This document shows, one piece after another, positions 15,331-54,699 of a DNA stretch of 64,000 nt (the stretch's first letter is position 1; the number at the start of each line of letters is the position of its first letter). A program made the translations under genes and the position numbers. The DNA comes from Anoplopoma fimbria (Eukaryota > Chordata > Actinopteri > Perciformes > Anoplopomatidae): positions 4,988,861 to 5,052,860 of the forward strand of contig NC_072467.1 of NCBI RefSeq assembly GCF_027596085.1, in the 5' to 3' direction. The notes beneath the pieces were generated by a model, which made no database searches, had not been told where the DNA came from, and saw nothing but the letters and a program-made list of their open reading frames with translations.

Positions 15331-16158
15331 CACATGCACCACTTTTCCTGTGCTTACAAGTGTGATTCGGGTTTACGGTAGTGTGTTATGACACAGAAAG
15401 GGGTCTGAATGCATGTCACACAGTCATGCAAAAAAGTAGATTTCTATAAGAAACGTGGGACTTATCAACCAGAACTTTGTCTCCTCAAACTATTGTATTT
15501 TTTAAGCCATGATGCATTGACATACATTCTTGGGTATGGGAACCCAAGTTTATGTTCTGACATCCTCAAGAAGAGACTGCCTTCTTTCCACCTGTCTTTT
15601 CAAAACCTTTTGCACCTGTGCTTCTTGAAAATCCAGTAATTTCACCTGATATAGCAGAAGCTTGGAGAGGAACATTGTGTGTTACCGATTCTGATGTGAA
15701 ACACACAGAACTTTATACATTCCTCTGCTAGATATGAAAATCAGACAAAGAAAATACACTCGTAACCCTTGACACAGACCTCTACTCAGGGCCCATATAC
15801 ATGTATTTATTTATATATTTTCATTGTATTTCAAAATATCCAAAGGCTTGAATTGAACTGACAACAATGGAAGTTAGAAGATCGTGACAAAGGGTATGAG
15901 TGTTTTCTTTGTCTGTTTTTCATATCTGGCAGAGGAACTGTCTGCCTGTATGAGTGACCGCTGCTTATCGGCTCTCCGTCCGCCAGTCTCGCTCTGCCTC
16001 TCTGGCCTGTGTTAATGTTGCTGTTTGACATTGCAAGCAGCAGGCTTTTTTTTTCTCCCAGCAGCCTCAGTGGACAGTGGAGCTTTAGCCTAATTGGTTC
16101 CAGAGCAGACCCTGACAGAACTCTCCTCAGCGGCACACAGCCATATTAATACCCCCCC

Positions 16159-16159
<1 letters not shown>

Positions 16160-16202
<43 letters not shown>
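16160..16202. repeat. (CA)n microsatellite
   Basis: CA run preceded by a 9-nt C run. Confidence 0.93.
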
Positions 16203-16203
<1 letters not shown>

Positions 16204-18637
16204 CAAAAACAAGCACAGCAATCAGTGACTAGCTCGCTAATTAACGGCCTTACAAAGCATCTCATTAGCATGTGTTGTAGAAAGGGGCAGTGGGGGAAAT
16301 AAGCATTTTGGATTAAAAAAGGAAAGAAATTACAAAATAAGACCATGCCGCACGAGTGTGTATGTGCGTGTATTGTATTCTACTCAGGGGCCAAGGGCCT
16401 TGGTTGGCCCGCTGGATCTCAGGGGAGTCCATTACAGCTCTCTGAGGGAGACACTGGAGTCAAAGATAAGCAGAATTTTAAAGGCAATCAGGAAAAATAA
16501 ATCTCTGGCACGCAGGCAACACTTTGGTTGTTAACCAGCAACTTAACCTGCCCTTACTGTGAGCGGAATAGGAGATGGATAGGTAAGGGTCTGTGGAAAA
16601 ACAGCATGCGGTTAGATCATAGGGCGGAGGAGAAGAGCAGCAGAGCTGGAGGATCTGCACACTAGAGCTACATGAGGGACTCCATATGATAATAATAAGA
16701 TGCAAAAATGTATTATAATCCACACAACATAATTTGTTAGGGTAAATTAATCAAAGATGTGTCTCTCCACACATATACGCCTCGTCTCTTTTGGTGCAAA
16801 ACATTTCACTCTCAGTATTTTTCTCTCTCTCTTCCCATCTCCTTCTGCCCTCCTTCCATCTCTCCCTGCACCCATCTGCCGGTTAATCCCCTCCTGGTTT
16901 TACTGTGGCTTCATCACAGCCTGTAAAAACAGCCCCCTTTGAACTCTATAAAGGCAACCAGCATCGGGCTTATTGTAAAACACAATCATAAGGTAAATGT
17001 TTATCCCCTCTCCGCCGCTCTAAACTCCCCTAATGAGCCTGCTGGAGGGGTTTCACCTCGCAGCTCGAATACAGGGAGAGAGGAAAAAAAAACCCTGTTC
17101 TGCACAGATTAGGCCTGCGGTGGAGATGAAGCTGAAGTCCCATCATGAAAACAGTATGTAGCATAAACACAGCAAGTAACTAATTTCATTATAAAAGGTC
17201 AGCAAAAAACACAAACAGGTAATACAATCTCCAAAAGTGCCAAACAATCTACAATGTCTGTGTTAAAGGGGTTAGTTAAATGTGTTAAATATAGCAACAA
17301 ATACTTTCCATTAGATAAAGAACAGGTAGAAACCGAGTGCACTGTTTTGTTTGTACTGTAGATGTTCCTGGCAGAGCACAGTATGATTGGCTGGGAAGGA
17401 TGAGCCCTCTGACCCTGCACTTCCTAACAGCCAGTGGTTGTTCTGACCTGCCCATTATCCATCGGTGACCCCGCTATTATACCCGCTGTCAGTACACGAC
17501 GCTACGCTGAACGGCACCGCCCTGCGCTGCACATGAGCCATCACTCTCACCTCCGAGCGGCAACGCTTGCCCACACGGACAGAGAGTTAAGAGAAAGAGA
17601 GAGTTCAGAGTAATAGTAAGCAGGTAGTTAGAGGTCAGAGGTCCCCGCGCAATCGGGACAGCAGTTCCACTCCTGGCAGCCAGAGCGGAGAGACCTGGAA
17701 GTAGATACGATGACCTTTTGTACAGAAGACCCCAAAATATACCCTCTTATCAAAATGACCTTAACGCAGGAGCATGGGAAGGCGAGCAGAGCCCATCCAT
17801 CATTTTAAAGATTAATTCTCCTCTCTATTCTTCTCCCGAATCTATTAATAATGTCGCCAGAGGGAAGAATTTGCGGCAAAGATTTATTCTGATATTGTGA
17901 CTTTTATTCATTAGCCTATAACAGGGGGATTCCTTGAGAAGGAAATATGGAGTGAGCTTAGGGCATGCTAATTCACTGCTCGTGCTCCGTTTGAACTATG
18001 CAGAAGTGTATTAACTCCTTCCTTTGATTTGCTGACAATCTGCAGATGGAACACAAATAGGGAAGATTATCATTTACACCATAGATTTCACCCATCATTT
18101 TTTTCAATTTGAAGCAATTCTAAGCAGCTTCCATTTGTTAATTCACAAACATTTAACAACATCTTGGGTAATTCTGTGGCAGGTGTGAAGCTTGAAAATC
18201 CATTTGACTGCTAAATCTGGCACTTGGATCGGAGCTTTTCCTCACTCATTTAGACAGAGCAGTTACATTAATAGATCTGTACACTGGATTTCGCACTGTG
18301 GAGCAGCACTAACAGCCCCAGGGGCATACTTCAATTAGAGACTTGGGTGAGTTTAAACACTGCAGATCTACTCTCGCTCAAAGTGTTTGTGCCCCTCTTT
18401 TCCTCCCTCTCAGCCCTTCTCTCTTTCTCTCTCTCTCTCTCTCTCCCCATATCTGCACCGAGCACTCACTCTCCTTCTTCTTCGAGTCCTGCTCTCTGTA
18501 ATCAACCCAGTGCTAATGGCTTATTCTTTCTGCTCCAGCACCCACATTTCACTTGTTTATTTTCCCACACTCGTAAATCTGGGGACGCGTCACAAGCGCA
18601 GCGATATTAGAGCAATAATCTCAGGTAATTATCAGAT

Positions 18638-18792
<155 letters not shown>

Positions 18793-19253
18793 GCAGAGAC
18801 ACCCATACAGAAGTTTCTTCTCCTTTCCTGGGAAATGGGCAGGAATTTTGTGAGAACCTAGACATGAATACTTTTTCTCTCATTTAATAAAGGGTTTCTT
18901 TAACATATGGGGATCAAATAGACATTTGGATAATTTATATAATGTCAGTGACGCGTGAATTAATTCGCTGTTCATTGGAACAAGTAAAGAGTATTTTTAT
19001 TCATACAACCACAAGAAAAAAATAAAGCTTTGCCATTTGAACAGCATACAACACCCACCATATTTAGATTCTTTATTTGGTTAAGGGAAAACTGAATCGA
19101 GGGTCTAAAAAGAAAGATAAACTGAGAAAATGAGTGACCTCAGGGAGCGGATGAATCGTCACTGGTCTCTTCATGTAAATGGTTGATATCAAAAGACTTA
19201 TACTTTAAAGCGTTTCAAGCATAATATTCTTAAAAGGTTCGACTGCCACTTAC

Positions 19254-30360
<11,107 letters not shown>

Positions 30361-31721
30361 CGCTGGCCGAATGGCCTTCTGGGAAATGGAGGCGGAAGAA
30401 ACGTGCGGCCTTTGAGTATTTAAACTTCCTTTGCAATTTTAAAGATATAAGCGTATTAGTGTCAACCAAAGAGGCAAAAATAAAATTGTGCATATCTTCA
30501 AAGTTTAATTATACGCCTTTAGACAATTGTGATGTTCTAAATGTACAGGACAAGACCAAAGTCAGTCTGACCTGAGCTGTAAACCCATCAGAACCCAGCA
30601 GGACACACTAAACGTCCAGAAATAATGACCACTGCTAGCTGACCAAACACAAGCCACTGAGCAGGCCTATACTGCCTCCATACGGCTCGCATAAAAAAAG
30701 TAATCAGAGTAGAAAGAAGGGGAAGAGCAATAGCTTTCAGATTTTATATCAACATTTTCTAATAACATTTGTATTTTATATCTTTAGATTTTATGTTTGT
30801 GAGGAAATTGTTTGTCTCTTTATGTCTTTGCGAATCAGCTCTCCTTAAATTACTCCTTGAGGGAAGAGTAAAGTTTTGCAAATTTATTTCATTACTGTTA
30901 TTCAGCCTGATAAACCACTGACTGATATTGTAAGACATAACCAATGAAATTGATAGCCATGACCAGGATCTGAAATCATGTTTCTTCTTCACCTGCAACT
31001 GTGGCAAGTCACTTAATATCTCAGCTGGACACCCAATTTTGTTGTGTGCCACTTCTGGGATTTACGGGGAATGCTTTAGAAAAGTAAAAACGGAGTAAGT
31101 GGCATACCTGATTGTAGAAATACGGAATATTTGATGTAACCATAATCATTGACTAATTTAATTTAAGAATTGCTCTTTAAAAAATAATCGTTCTGAGAAT
31201 AAGGGAAAACTACCTGCCATGGTGGAAGGTGTCCTGGAATTGCGTACCTACCACAGCCAACATTTACCCTGTATTTGGAAGGTACTGGTGCTAATTTCAT
31301 TCCGTGGTCATGACAGCAGAAATATCCCATTAGAGTCTGATGCCGTTTTTGAAGTTTAGTCTGTCTGTAAGGCAAAAAGTTGCAGCAGTGAAGGCCACAT
31401 AAGCATATACAAAGAAGCTTTATCCAGCCTCTGCTTTGTAGCTTGCCACTTTCCCCCTAACAAATTATAAAGAGTGGCAGCATTGTTCGGTATCCAGAGT
31501 GAAGATGCTGTGCACACTTGGCTACTTTCTTCCCTTCCACTTGTGCAACTTCTGTTTGTCAGATTAGTGATTCAACTACTGCTTTAAGTAAGCAGTTTCT
31601 GTTATTACTGCAGCGGATGGGGAGATTGATCTATATTATGACTAGTTAATGACCTACCAGAGAAACTTGTAATATGTGACACTTGCATGCTTTATTGACT
31701 GACTTTGAAAAGTCTGCTGAC

Positions 31722-31790
31722 ACATAAGATAAGATAAGATAAAATAATCCTTTATTAGTCCCGCAGCGGGGAAATTTACAAGGTCAACCA
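31722..31790 (-). repeat. LINE-like 3' tail, reverse orientation
   Basis: Three to four AGATA units are followed by TCCTTTATTAGTCCCGCAGC and GGGGAAATTTACA. Read on the minus strand this is a non-LTR retrotransposon 3' end finishing in a TTATC repeat, a form I recall as common in teleost genomes. The family is not resolved from memory. Confidence 0.5.
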
Positions 31791-31799
31791 GGCACCTGG

Positions 31800-32030
31800 T
31801 TTAGTATAATTGACTGCAAAGATGCCTACTTTCATCTTCCATGTCGCAAACAGAGTCTGACAGTTCCTCCAGCTTCAGTGTTCCTTTTCAGAGAATGACC
31901 AATGAGCATCCGCTGGCTACTTCCTACCTCCCCAAAAATGTGGAGCAGAGGTCAAGTTGCTGATTAACCAAAGCATGAGGACTTGCTGTTGTCTAGATGA
32001 CTTTATCATGATGGCACAGTCACAAGAATG
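31800..32030 (+). mobile_element. Broken reverse-transcriptase fragment, DIRS-like
   Basis: At 31809 the plus strand reads IIDCKDAYFHLP, the conserved RT block known as DLKDAYFHIP in DIRS-type and related retroelements. At 31990, in a different frame, it reads CLDDFIMMAQSQE, matching the YLDD catalytic-box region with Tyr changed to Cys. The two blocks are about 56 codons apart, close to the spacing I expect in intact elements, so a frameshift lies between them. Stops follow in all frames. This is an old, dead copy with no coding capacity. The exact superfamily is inferred from two short motifs. Confidence 0.6.
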
Positions 32031-32529
32031 TAAGATATTTCAGACTGTGCAAATGATGCAGAGCTTAAGAAATAATACTGGCTGGAAAAACACTCCTTGA
32101 CCCAGCAAAACATTACTGCACACCCGGTTACTGTTTACCATCACTGTTTACATAGAAACAAATGTTAGAAATGATACGTCTTGGGACCTGATGAGCCCCA
32201 TCATCAGTAAAGTGCTCCAAAACAAACAGGGTCCTGTCATGTTAATCTCTTATGGTGTTTTTTTCAAGGATCTTTTTCCCAGTGATCCTGGGTCTAAGAC
32301 ACATAAAAAATGTTGTTTGACAAAATAATCTTTACACATGGTCCACTTTCTAGCTTTTTTCCCTGCAGCTTTCAACTGCATCACACAGTCTTAATCTACT
32401 GATAGAGTTTGTTCAGTGGCGATTTCTTTTTCCCATCAAAATACTATTTCCAAGGTCACAAATTAACTGTCACGCTCAATGGGAGGTTTCATGTGACAAA
32501 AAAGTTTCATATTTCTCGAAGCAACCAGG

Positions 32530-32995
32530 TGTCCAATGTGTTCAAATTTTAGGAACTAAGTACTGTACTTTCTGAAGTACATAAATAAGCCTAGAATTGT
32601 ATAATACTTCTACTCAATCTCATTTGATTTTAGAGGGAAATGTTGTGCATTTTACGACAATACATGCATTTGAAAGCTACAATTACTAGTTATAACATTA
32701 ACATTTTACATTCAAAAAAATTATGCTGAGTTTATAACATATAATAGATTAAACTACCCAACAGTCTAAAAGTAATTGAAATGAGCTCCACCTCCAGAGG
32801 CTATAACATTAAAATCAGTATTAGTAATCAAATATTATACAATGTGAAATTGACAGAAGCCATTCTTTTGCATAATCAGTACTTTTACTTTTACTTTGCT
32901 ATACTTATCATTTTTGCTTTATATTTACTTCAGAAAGATATTGAATGCATAACTGTCTATTTCTTAACTGTACTGCTGCTTTTACTTCAGTAAAA
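32530..32995 (+). repeat. Diverged teleost dispersed repeat (non-autonomous, AT-rich)
   Basis: The stretch shows a recurring style I recognise from fish genomes: AGTACTGTACTTTCTGAAGT, then ATGAGCTCCACCTC followed by GGCTATAACATTAAAAT, then repeated ACTTTTACTT and a final TTTTACTTCAGTAAAA. It appears to be an opposite-orientation relative of the stretch at 1170-1615. Class (possibly a hAT-derived MITE) is uncertain. Confidence 0.45.
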
Positions 32996-32999
32996 AGAC

Positions 33000-33120
33000 G
33001 CTAATTTGTGCCCACTGCCATCAGACTGTACAACAACAGCGGAGACCAGTTTGGTCCCCCCCATGTGGATATACTGTACATTTGTAATTTTATTTCAATA
33101 AAGGAATATAATAATAATAA
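33000..33120 (+). repeat. LINE-like ORF2 3' end and tail fragment
   Basis: CCCACTGCCATCAGACTGTA followed by CAACAAC translates as PTAIRLYNN, resembling the last residues of a non-LTR retrotransposon ORF2. It is followed by a short 3'UTR ending in TTTATTTCAATAAAGG and an ATA/ATAAT-rich tail. Truncated, with no other LINE coding domain nearby. Confidence 0.45.
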
Positions 33121-33480
33121 AGGATGTGTATTTGTCCATTACTGGCCCGTATGCCATAAATACATACAGTATTTGCCTTCAGACAGAAGTACTTCATTAA
33201 ACCCTCATTGGGAAAACTTAATTTCAGAGAAATTCAAGAAATGTATGTTTCACTTTCACATTCAGACCCTAAACCTTCTATGCATCCTTGGAGGATGTGC
33301 CAACAATCCTAGAAACTAACACTGAAGATGTAAGGAACCTGGTAGTGTTTTCTCATCATTTATAATTAATTCAACTTGGCACCCGAGACTCAGTTACATA
33401 AATGTGATTCAAATGACCCACAACGAGAGGAATAGGCCATCCAATGTAATGACATTACTTTCCTCTGTGATGGTTAACTG

Positions 33481-33580
33481 TCTCCTCAGCCGGGCCACAG
33501 CGCATGTCCCTGGGCAGTAGAAGGGGGAGGGGCTAGGAGGTGGGCCGGCCAACTGTAGGCAAGTGTGTGTGTGTGTGTGT

Positions 33581-33617
<37 letters not shown>

Positions 33618-33843
33618 TCAACGTTGCATGAGATGTGTCTCCTCTAAAGCAAAGACACTCAGACTAACGGGAGATGTGCTGATCAACGGGTTTTTTTTTT
33701 TTTTTCCTGATTGAAAGTTTTTGTTTGTGTCGCCTCGGTGTTGTTGTCTGTGTATTAAAACATTCCGCTAATATTTATCACAGCCGCCGACTTCGTTTCT
33801 GCCAAAGAGTGTCCGCTTCCCCTCCCCTCGATGAAGCGCTGCG
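33481..33843 (+). promoter_or_regulatory. nfat5 proximal promoter and 5'UTR region
   Basis: This is the sequence upstream of the nfat5 start codon. It contains a (GT)n tract at about 33564-33616, a T-run near 33691-33705, and GC-richer sequence (GTGTCGCCTCGG, CAGCCGCCGAC) closer to the ATG. No TATA box is seen. The transcription start site cannot be placed. Confidence 0.35.
33564..33616. repeat. (GT)n microsatellite in nfat5 promoter region
   Basis: GT run with one ATGT interruption, about 230 bp upstream of the nfat5 ATG. Confidence 0.94.

Positions 33844-33854
<11 letters not shown>
33831..33854 (+). CDS. Short upstream ORF overlapping the nfat5 start
   Basis: ATG at 33831 opens a seven-codon frame (MKRCDAL) that ends in TGA at 33852-33854. 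It overlaps the nfat5 start codon (33844) in a different frame. The uATG has T at -3 (weak context), whereas the nfat5 ATG has G at -3. If the transcript starts upstream of 33831 this uORF could reduce initiation at the main start. Its use is inferred. Confidence 0.35.
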
Positions 33855-47884
<14,030 letters not shown>

Positions 47885-50800
47885 GACCTACTGGAAAGTC
47901 TACAGAAACAGTGATTAGGATTGGACCATGTGGGCACTAAGGACAGTGAGTGATATGTAGCCGAGAGTTTAACATCCTAACATCATAAAAACAGAACGGG
48001 GGTGTGTGATGTTTTGTGTCAAGGCCACAAAACTTAGAAACTTTAAATATGTGAGATTTAAATGCCCCTTTTACCTAAAACCCAAATTATGAGCTCATGT
48101 TACTCCTTGTTTTTATGGAATATTTATAATTAATTATAGCCTTTGTACGTCCATTGTCCTTGAATTGAAGAATCCGCCTTTGTTATTACCCCTCTTGCAG
48201 GATCAGAGAGGCCTGTAATAACTGCTTTATCCATCAGTCTCAGAAATGCAGTGTTTTGTTTTTAGTGTTTTAATAATGTGAACCTAAGAGATGATGATAA
48301 TGATGATAATGATGATGTGATTTAAAAAAAAAACCTGCCAGGTTTGGTGGAAAAACTGGAAAGTGATAAAGAATGTCAGCGACAAGGCAACAGGGGAATA
48401 GTAATGTGATGGAGATGAGTCTGTAAGAGGAGGCAGAGTGGATAAAACAGCCAGGAGCGAGTATCCGGTTGCACATAAGTGTCAGATAAAGGCTGAATCT
48501 TATTTTGTGAGTGTGTAAACTCCACGCCTTCACTTCACTCTGAGAGGCAGTCTGTGAGATGCGTCTTTGTTCGTTCATCATGTGGAGATGGGGGACATCA
48601 CCTGGCTTAAAAGCAGGGATTAAATGATGTCACCACTCAATTTAAACTATTGACATGGATATGCATACGTCAACAATTTGACTAAAATCTACTCTAAGAG
48701 TAAAGACTATTAAATTAAGTACATTTGTAGAATGTTTAGCCTCAATCATGTATCAGTATGATCCTTTGCAGACGCTATCAGAAGTGTTCCAATATTGACC
48801 AACTCTAAAAAACATAATTCACACACCAAAATGTGTATCAATACGTTCTGGTGTTACAGGGGATTCCCCCATGTGCAGAAAGAAGGGGGACTAATGAAAC
48901 ACTCACAAATGAGATTGACCCTTGTGAATCATGTTACTTGCCTTTTTGATTTGGCATCTCCCAGTGTTTTCATAGGTTAAGGCCTCATTGCTGGGTTTGT
49001 AGAAGCTCTCTTGGTGAAATTTTAAGAAGCATTCAACTATATAATGTGTGTATCTTTTGTTTTGTTTTGTTTTGAAGAAGTTGGTAACCTTTACCACTTT
49101 AATGTGGATAGAAAGAAACTTTCCACTAGTGAAAATGGAGTGTTGTGTGGTTTTATAAACGTTTTATCTCAAGCACTTTATAACCTCTAGCTAATCCTTA
49201 TATCTGTCCACAGCTCCCTACTGACCCAGCTGAATTTGTACTTGGAAACGTCCAGTTAAAAAACGAAAATAACACACAGCAGTTATCTTTGTAAAGGTAA
49301 ATACATCGTTACCCAGCATTTTTACATTTTCTCATGTCTGAATACTCATGAGGTTTAGGACAACTTTGTATAGAATGTCTACTCACTGTTGAATTCCTCT
49401 TTGTATTCAGTCTCAGTGGTCCAGTCAAGTCTGTCTAAACAAACAGCCATTCCCACAAAAGCATTGTCATTTTTCAGTGTTGGAGTGGTAAGTAGGCCTT
49501 TGTGTTTTTCACACTGACAAAACACCCAAAATATTCAATGATTCATTTAGTTTGTGCATTGAAATGAAGGATTATTCATCGTATTTCTATTTGTACTATT
49601 TACTGTTCAATCTGTCACTTGAGACTGTTTTATCTTGTGTTGTGTTAGATATTTTAGTTTTCGTCTCAGTGTTGGTACCGTGTGCTGGTCGGCGCCATGT
49701 GAAGTTGGCTTCCAGTAACCGTCCCTTGTGTTGTGAACAGGGGTTGACTGGTAAATGAGGTCTCTGTTACACAGGGGCTGCCATTTTGGTTCTATCTATG
49801 GTGCTATGTGTGGGAGGCCAATTTTTTTTTTTTTTTTTTTTTTTTTTTCCTAGGACGGTGAAGTCATGACCTGCACTACTCTGTCTCTGACTGACTTGCA
49901 CTTGTTGGGTTGGTTAGATTTAGGCATGAGGAGTGAGATTGGTTAGGCTAAGACCATCAGAGTAGGGTGGGGTCATGCCTTTGCCATCCTAAAAAAAAAA
50001 GAGAAAAAAGATGTTGTGCAGGAGTAATGTGCACTTCTGATGTATTTCTAGTGCATCACAGTTTGTACTTATATCAATAGCACTGACATAAATGGTTAGT
50101 TTTGAAGCGGAGTTGAGTCTAGAGAGCTGGCTGTTGTGGGGTCAGACTGGAGTGCACCCAGGCAAACCAAAGCTCCTGTTGTAAATCGCCGTCATTTTGT
50201 CTCATACTTGTCCTCGCAAATGCCCTCATAATGTTTACTCGTTTGTACTTACTCATTTAAGTTATGCAGCTCTTACTTGGATATTAATTCAGCATGTCGT
50301 TTAAAGTACAAGTTTTATAACAATATATGTAAAGGTACTTTGTTTCATGGATCAGTTAACCTCTCATTAACATTTCCACCGATTTGATACATGACTCTAT
50401 TTTTTGATGCAAAATAACACTGCTGTACTTTCCATATCTACAACAGTATCCAATTTGGCATCATCAAAAAAGCCAATTTCTGAGAATTCAAATGTTAGAA
50501 TAGTAATGCTCACATAGGCATTTGTTTACATTTTCATATTCATACTATTTTGTCCTGCAGCTATTAGCGATCCATTTTAAAGTAACTTATCTTTTTTAGA
50601 ATTTTGTATCCATGTATCAAAATGTAGAGTATTTTTGTAAAAACTTGCTCATAGCAAAGAATATCATTGCTGGTCTGTTTTTCCTGAAATGAAGCGCAGG
50701 TTTTATTGTGAAGTGTGTGACTGAAATTAGAATCAAGCAAATATGTTGGAACTTAACTCTAAACTATTTTAACATTGACTTTACCCAACGTGTATACCAT

Positions 50801-52258
50801 AATACATGGGCTAGGTTTTTCTTTTTGTGTGTGTGTGTGTGCGCGTGATTTTATTTTATTTTATTTTTAAATGTCATGCATCTCAAACGGCACTTTGACT
50901 CATCCATTAACTGTAGATCAGGTTAGAGCGCAGTAGTGATGTTTCCAAGCATTCCATTCCTCTTGGGGAGTTTAAGAGCACATGATGTTGCGGAACAGTA
51001 ATGCCTCTTAAAGCCATACCAACACAGAAAGCCAACCTGTGACTTCAGTTTCATGAATGTAAATTTTACCTCATGGTGTGGACATAGAGCTTGCTCTACA
51101 TCTAACATCGGACCAATTACAGTTTTAGAGAACATATATTTTGAGGCAGAGAGGGGGGGGCAGGGTGGCACCAACTGTCATTTGTATCACTGTACATTTG
51201 TCAGATTGTTTTGTCTTGGATTGTGGTGTAATTTCATGTTTTTCACGTCCAGTTGTTTTGATTTTGAGCAATCCAGGATGCTCAGTCTGACTCTTCAAAA
51301 AGCCACTTCCACCTGAAAAAAAAAACCATGTGAAACATTAATTTAATGGTGGTGAAGATAGCACACACACCTTTACAAAATATCAGTTTTGTCCTTAAGT
51401 CATGTAAATGAATATCCATGTATATTTAAATGTGAAATATACTGCAGGGGTATCTTGAACTTCAATTGTGATGCTTTCAACAGAACTTTGTGTGCCTTGA
51501 TAACTTAACTGTTACTCTGTTGTGTTTACTGGTGTCCCTTTCGTGTCATTGCCATTTGGCTCCTCGTCCTTTTTATTCTCTAGGGACTGTTGAACATCAG
51601 TGAATTATTATTTCTAAACACAAGCATAACCATAGCCCATACAGATATATTTTAATTGAACATTTTCTCTTTGAAAATGCATTCCAGGATATCGGAGTAA
51701 GTACTCTCAACATGATATTGTGCAGCTTCACCAGTGAGTCGTCAACTTGTTTGTAACGTTCTGTTGGAAATGTTTTTCATGCCTCCTGAGATTTGTGTGT
51801 GCGTGTGCGTGTGCGTGTGCGTGCGTGTGTGTGTGTGTGAGAGAGAGGTAACAGGGACGAGACCGTGGAGATTGTTATTTTGGAGAGCTTTCTTGTGTTG
51901 ATGTGCTTGTCAACATTACTATTGTTGCTGTGAAATGCTTGATCAAAAGGAGCAACTATGATAAATTAACTGTTAATTGCCAATAGTGTGAGCCGTATCT
52001 CGTGTGTAATCAGTTTGCTCACTTTTTCCTAGTTCGCTTTTTCTATTTCACATTCTCCAACAGTTCTGTTGTATCCGTTCTGTGTAGCTTGAGCTTTAGT
52101 ATCTGGCCTTAAGACCCTGCAGACGGGATAAAGGTCAAACCCAGTGTGTTATCATACATCTGAACTATTATTAACATGTACTTTGCCTTGGTCTGGACAT
52201 TTGTATACTCTTCTGTTTATATCTGTAATCCTGCTGCTACATTAAATGAATTAATAAA
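47885..52258 (+). other. nfat5 3'UTR, about 4.4 kb
   Basis: No ORF with recognisable similarity lies between the nfat5 stop and the next gene. The stretch is AT-rich with many ATTTA-like and TTTTGTA segments. It carries a 29-nt T run (about 49820-49848), a short GT/GC microsatellite near 51795-51840, and TGTAAATA-like Pumilio-type sequence. It ends with AATAAA at 52253-52258. Mammalian NFAT5 also has an extremely long 3'UTR, which supports one continuous UTR; the true length needs transcript data. Confidence 0.6.
52253..52258 (+). terminator. Candidate nfat5 poly(A) signal
   Basis: AATAAA within GAATTAATAAAAATGC, about 250 bp before the convergent nudt7 stop codon. Several weaker ATTAAA/AATAAA-like sites exist earlier in the UTR, so alternative ends are possible. 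Confidence 0.45.
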
Positions 52259-52508
52259 AATGCAAACGTCTTGATTTCCTCCTTTAATCCCCCCCTTTTC
52301 CTTTTAGATACACTGGTTATAATAAGATTTACAGGTTTTTTTTATATTAATCTTTTTAAGCAAATATTGCATTCAAGAAAAAGTTACACATTGCACTCTT
52401 ATCCTCACAATTAATGTTTTAAATGAATGCTCTGCAGCTATGACAAATCTGGCTTTAGGTGTTTTGTATTAACACAAATACATTACAAACATCAGAAAAA
52501 CTTCTTCG

Positions 52509-53638
<1,130 letters not shown>

Positions 53639-54699
53639 TGTAGCTGCTCGGTTCAAAAGCACGACTGCGTTGACCGGTCACGATGCAGCAGGGCTATGAA
53701 TATATGAATATATGAATATCTGGTTTATCATAAAACAGACTCGACGTAAGAACGCGGACTATGAACTGCCCGTATCACACGTTAACGTCAGTGCACCTAC
53801 ACGTACAACGTGGACGAGCCTGACGGACACAACCAAAACAAACACCTAGGATGACGTCATTGTGTGCGACGAGCTTCCTTGGTAGCCACATCCAGCCGGT
53901 TAGCTGTCTGCACACTGATGGATATTATACATTGGCTTCAAAGAAATAAATATAATAAGAACTAATGTGTCATAAATGGGAATGCGAATATAATCACACG
54001 AATAGTCAGGGAAATTAATGCTATTTATACCTGGTTATGGCTATAAAGTAGATAGTGTTAGTTTGATTTTTAAAGATGATTATTTATTGGTTCAACGTTG
54101 CTCTCTTGTGGGATAAGGTATAAAGTGCAACAAAAAAAAACCCCAACAGGATTCAGAGATTGAATGATATTTATATTGCTGTATACAAGTCATCCATGAT
54201 AACGTCAGATATGACATAAAAACATACAGTACATTCCAAGTCAATAATTGTATGGCATAATGCTACATCAATGGCATGATGAGAAGGTATGCATTCTAAG
54301 TTGAAACAAACACAGTAACTGAAGGATCCTTAGGTTGACAGACAGCACACCGAACAGAAAGCAGTACAGTAGCCGGAAAAGTGGGATTTTTAACTAATGA
54401 ATGACGTTTTATCGTCTATCTCCAAGATAAAACTGCAATTTACCGGTAAAGTAAACACAAAAGCGAAATAAATAATTTCAAATTTAACAACCAAAATATT
54501 CTTAAAACATAATTGATCCCATGTATTCGATAGAGGAGAAATGAAGGGTTCTTTAAGTTATTCACAATCCACAAGTCACATTTTGTGGGTTTTATATGTA
54601 GAAAAATAAATAAGATTCAAAACACAGCAAAGTTAAGGAGGGGCATCACAGTGGTCCTAGTCTTGATTTCAGTAATCGCCTCGGCAGCACCTCATCTGC
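53639..54699. other. nudt7 promoter region and spacer to the HPRT-like gene
   Basis: About 1 kb lies between the nudt7 start codon and the stop of the upstream HPRT-like gene, both on the minus strand. The part next to nudt7 (53640-53900) is GC-richer and contains a consensus CRE. The remainder is AT-rich and probably includes the HPRT-like 3'UTR; a TTTATT (AATAAA on the minus strand) lies at 54083-54088. No further gene is seen. Confidence 0.5.
53852..53859. promoter_or_regulatory. Consensus CRE/ATF site upstream of nudt7
   Basis: A perfect palindromic TGACGTCA about 215 bp upstream of the nudt7 ATG, with a further half-site ACGTCA near 53785. CREB/ATF-family proteins bind this sequence when it lies near a start site. 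Function here is inferred from position. Confidence 0.45.

Larger units (their letters stand above)
30361..33480. other. wwox-nfat5 divergent spacer with retroelement debris
   Basis: No gene is recognised between the wwox promoter and the nfat5 promoter. The spacer contains a LINE-like 3' tail (about 31720-31790), a broken reverse-transcriptase fragment (31800-32030), a degenerate AT-rich dispersed repeat (about 32530-32995) and a second LINE-like 3' end (about 33000-33120). The rest, 30361-31720 and 32030-32530, shows nothing I can name. Confidence 0.6.

Noticed and set aside
33409..33621. Possible exon or small gene before nfat5
   Set aside because: The frame is made of the (GT)n tract and promoter-region sequence; no similarity is recognised.
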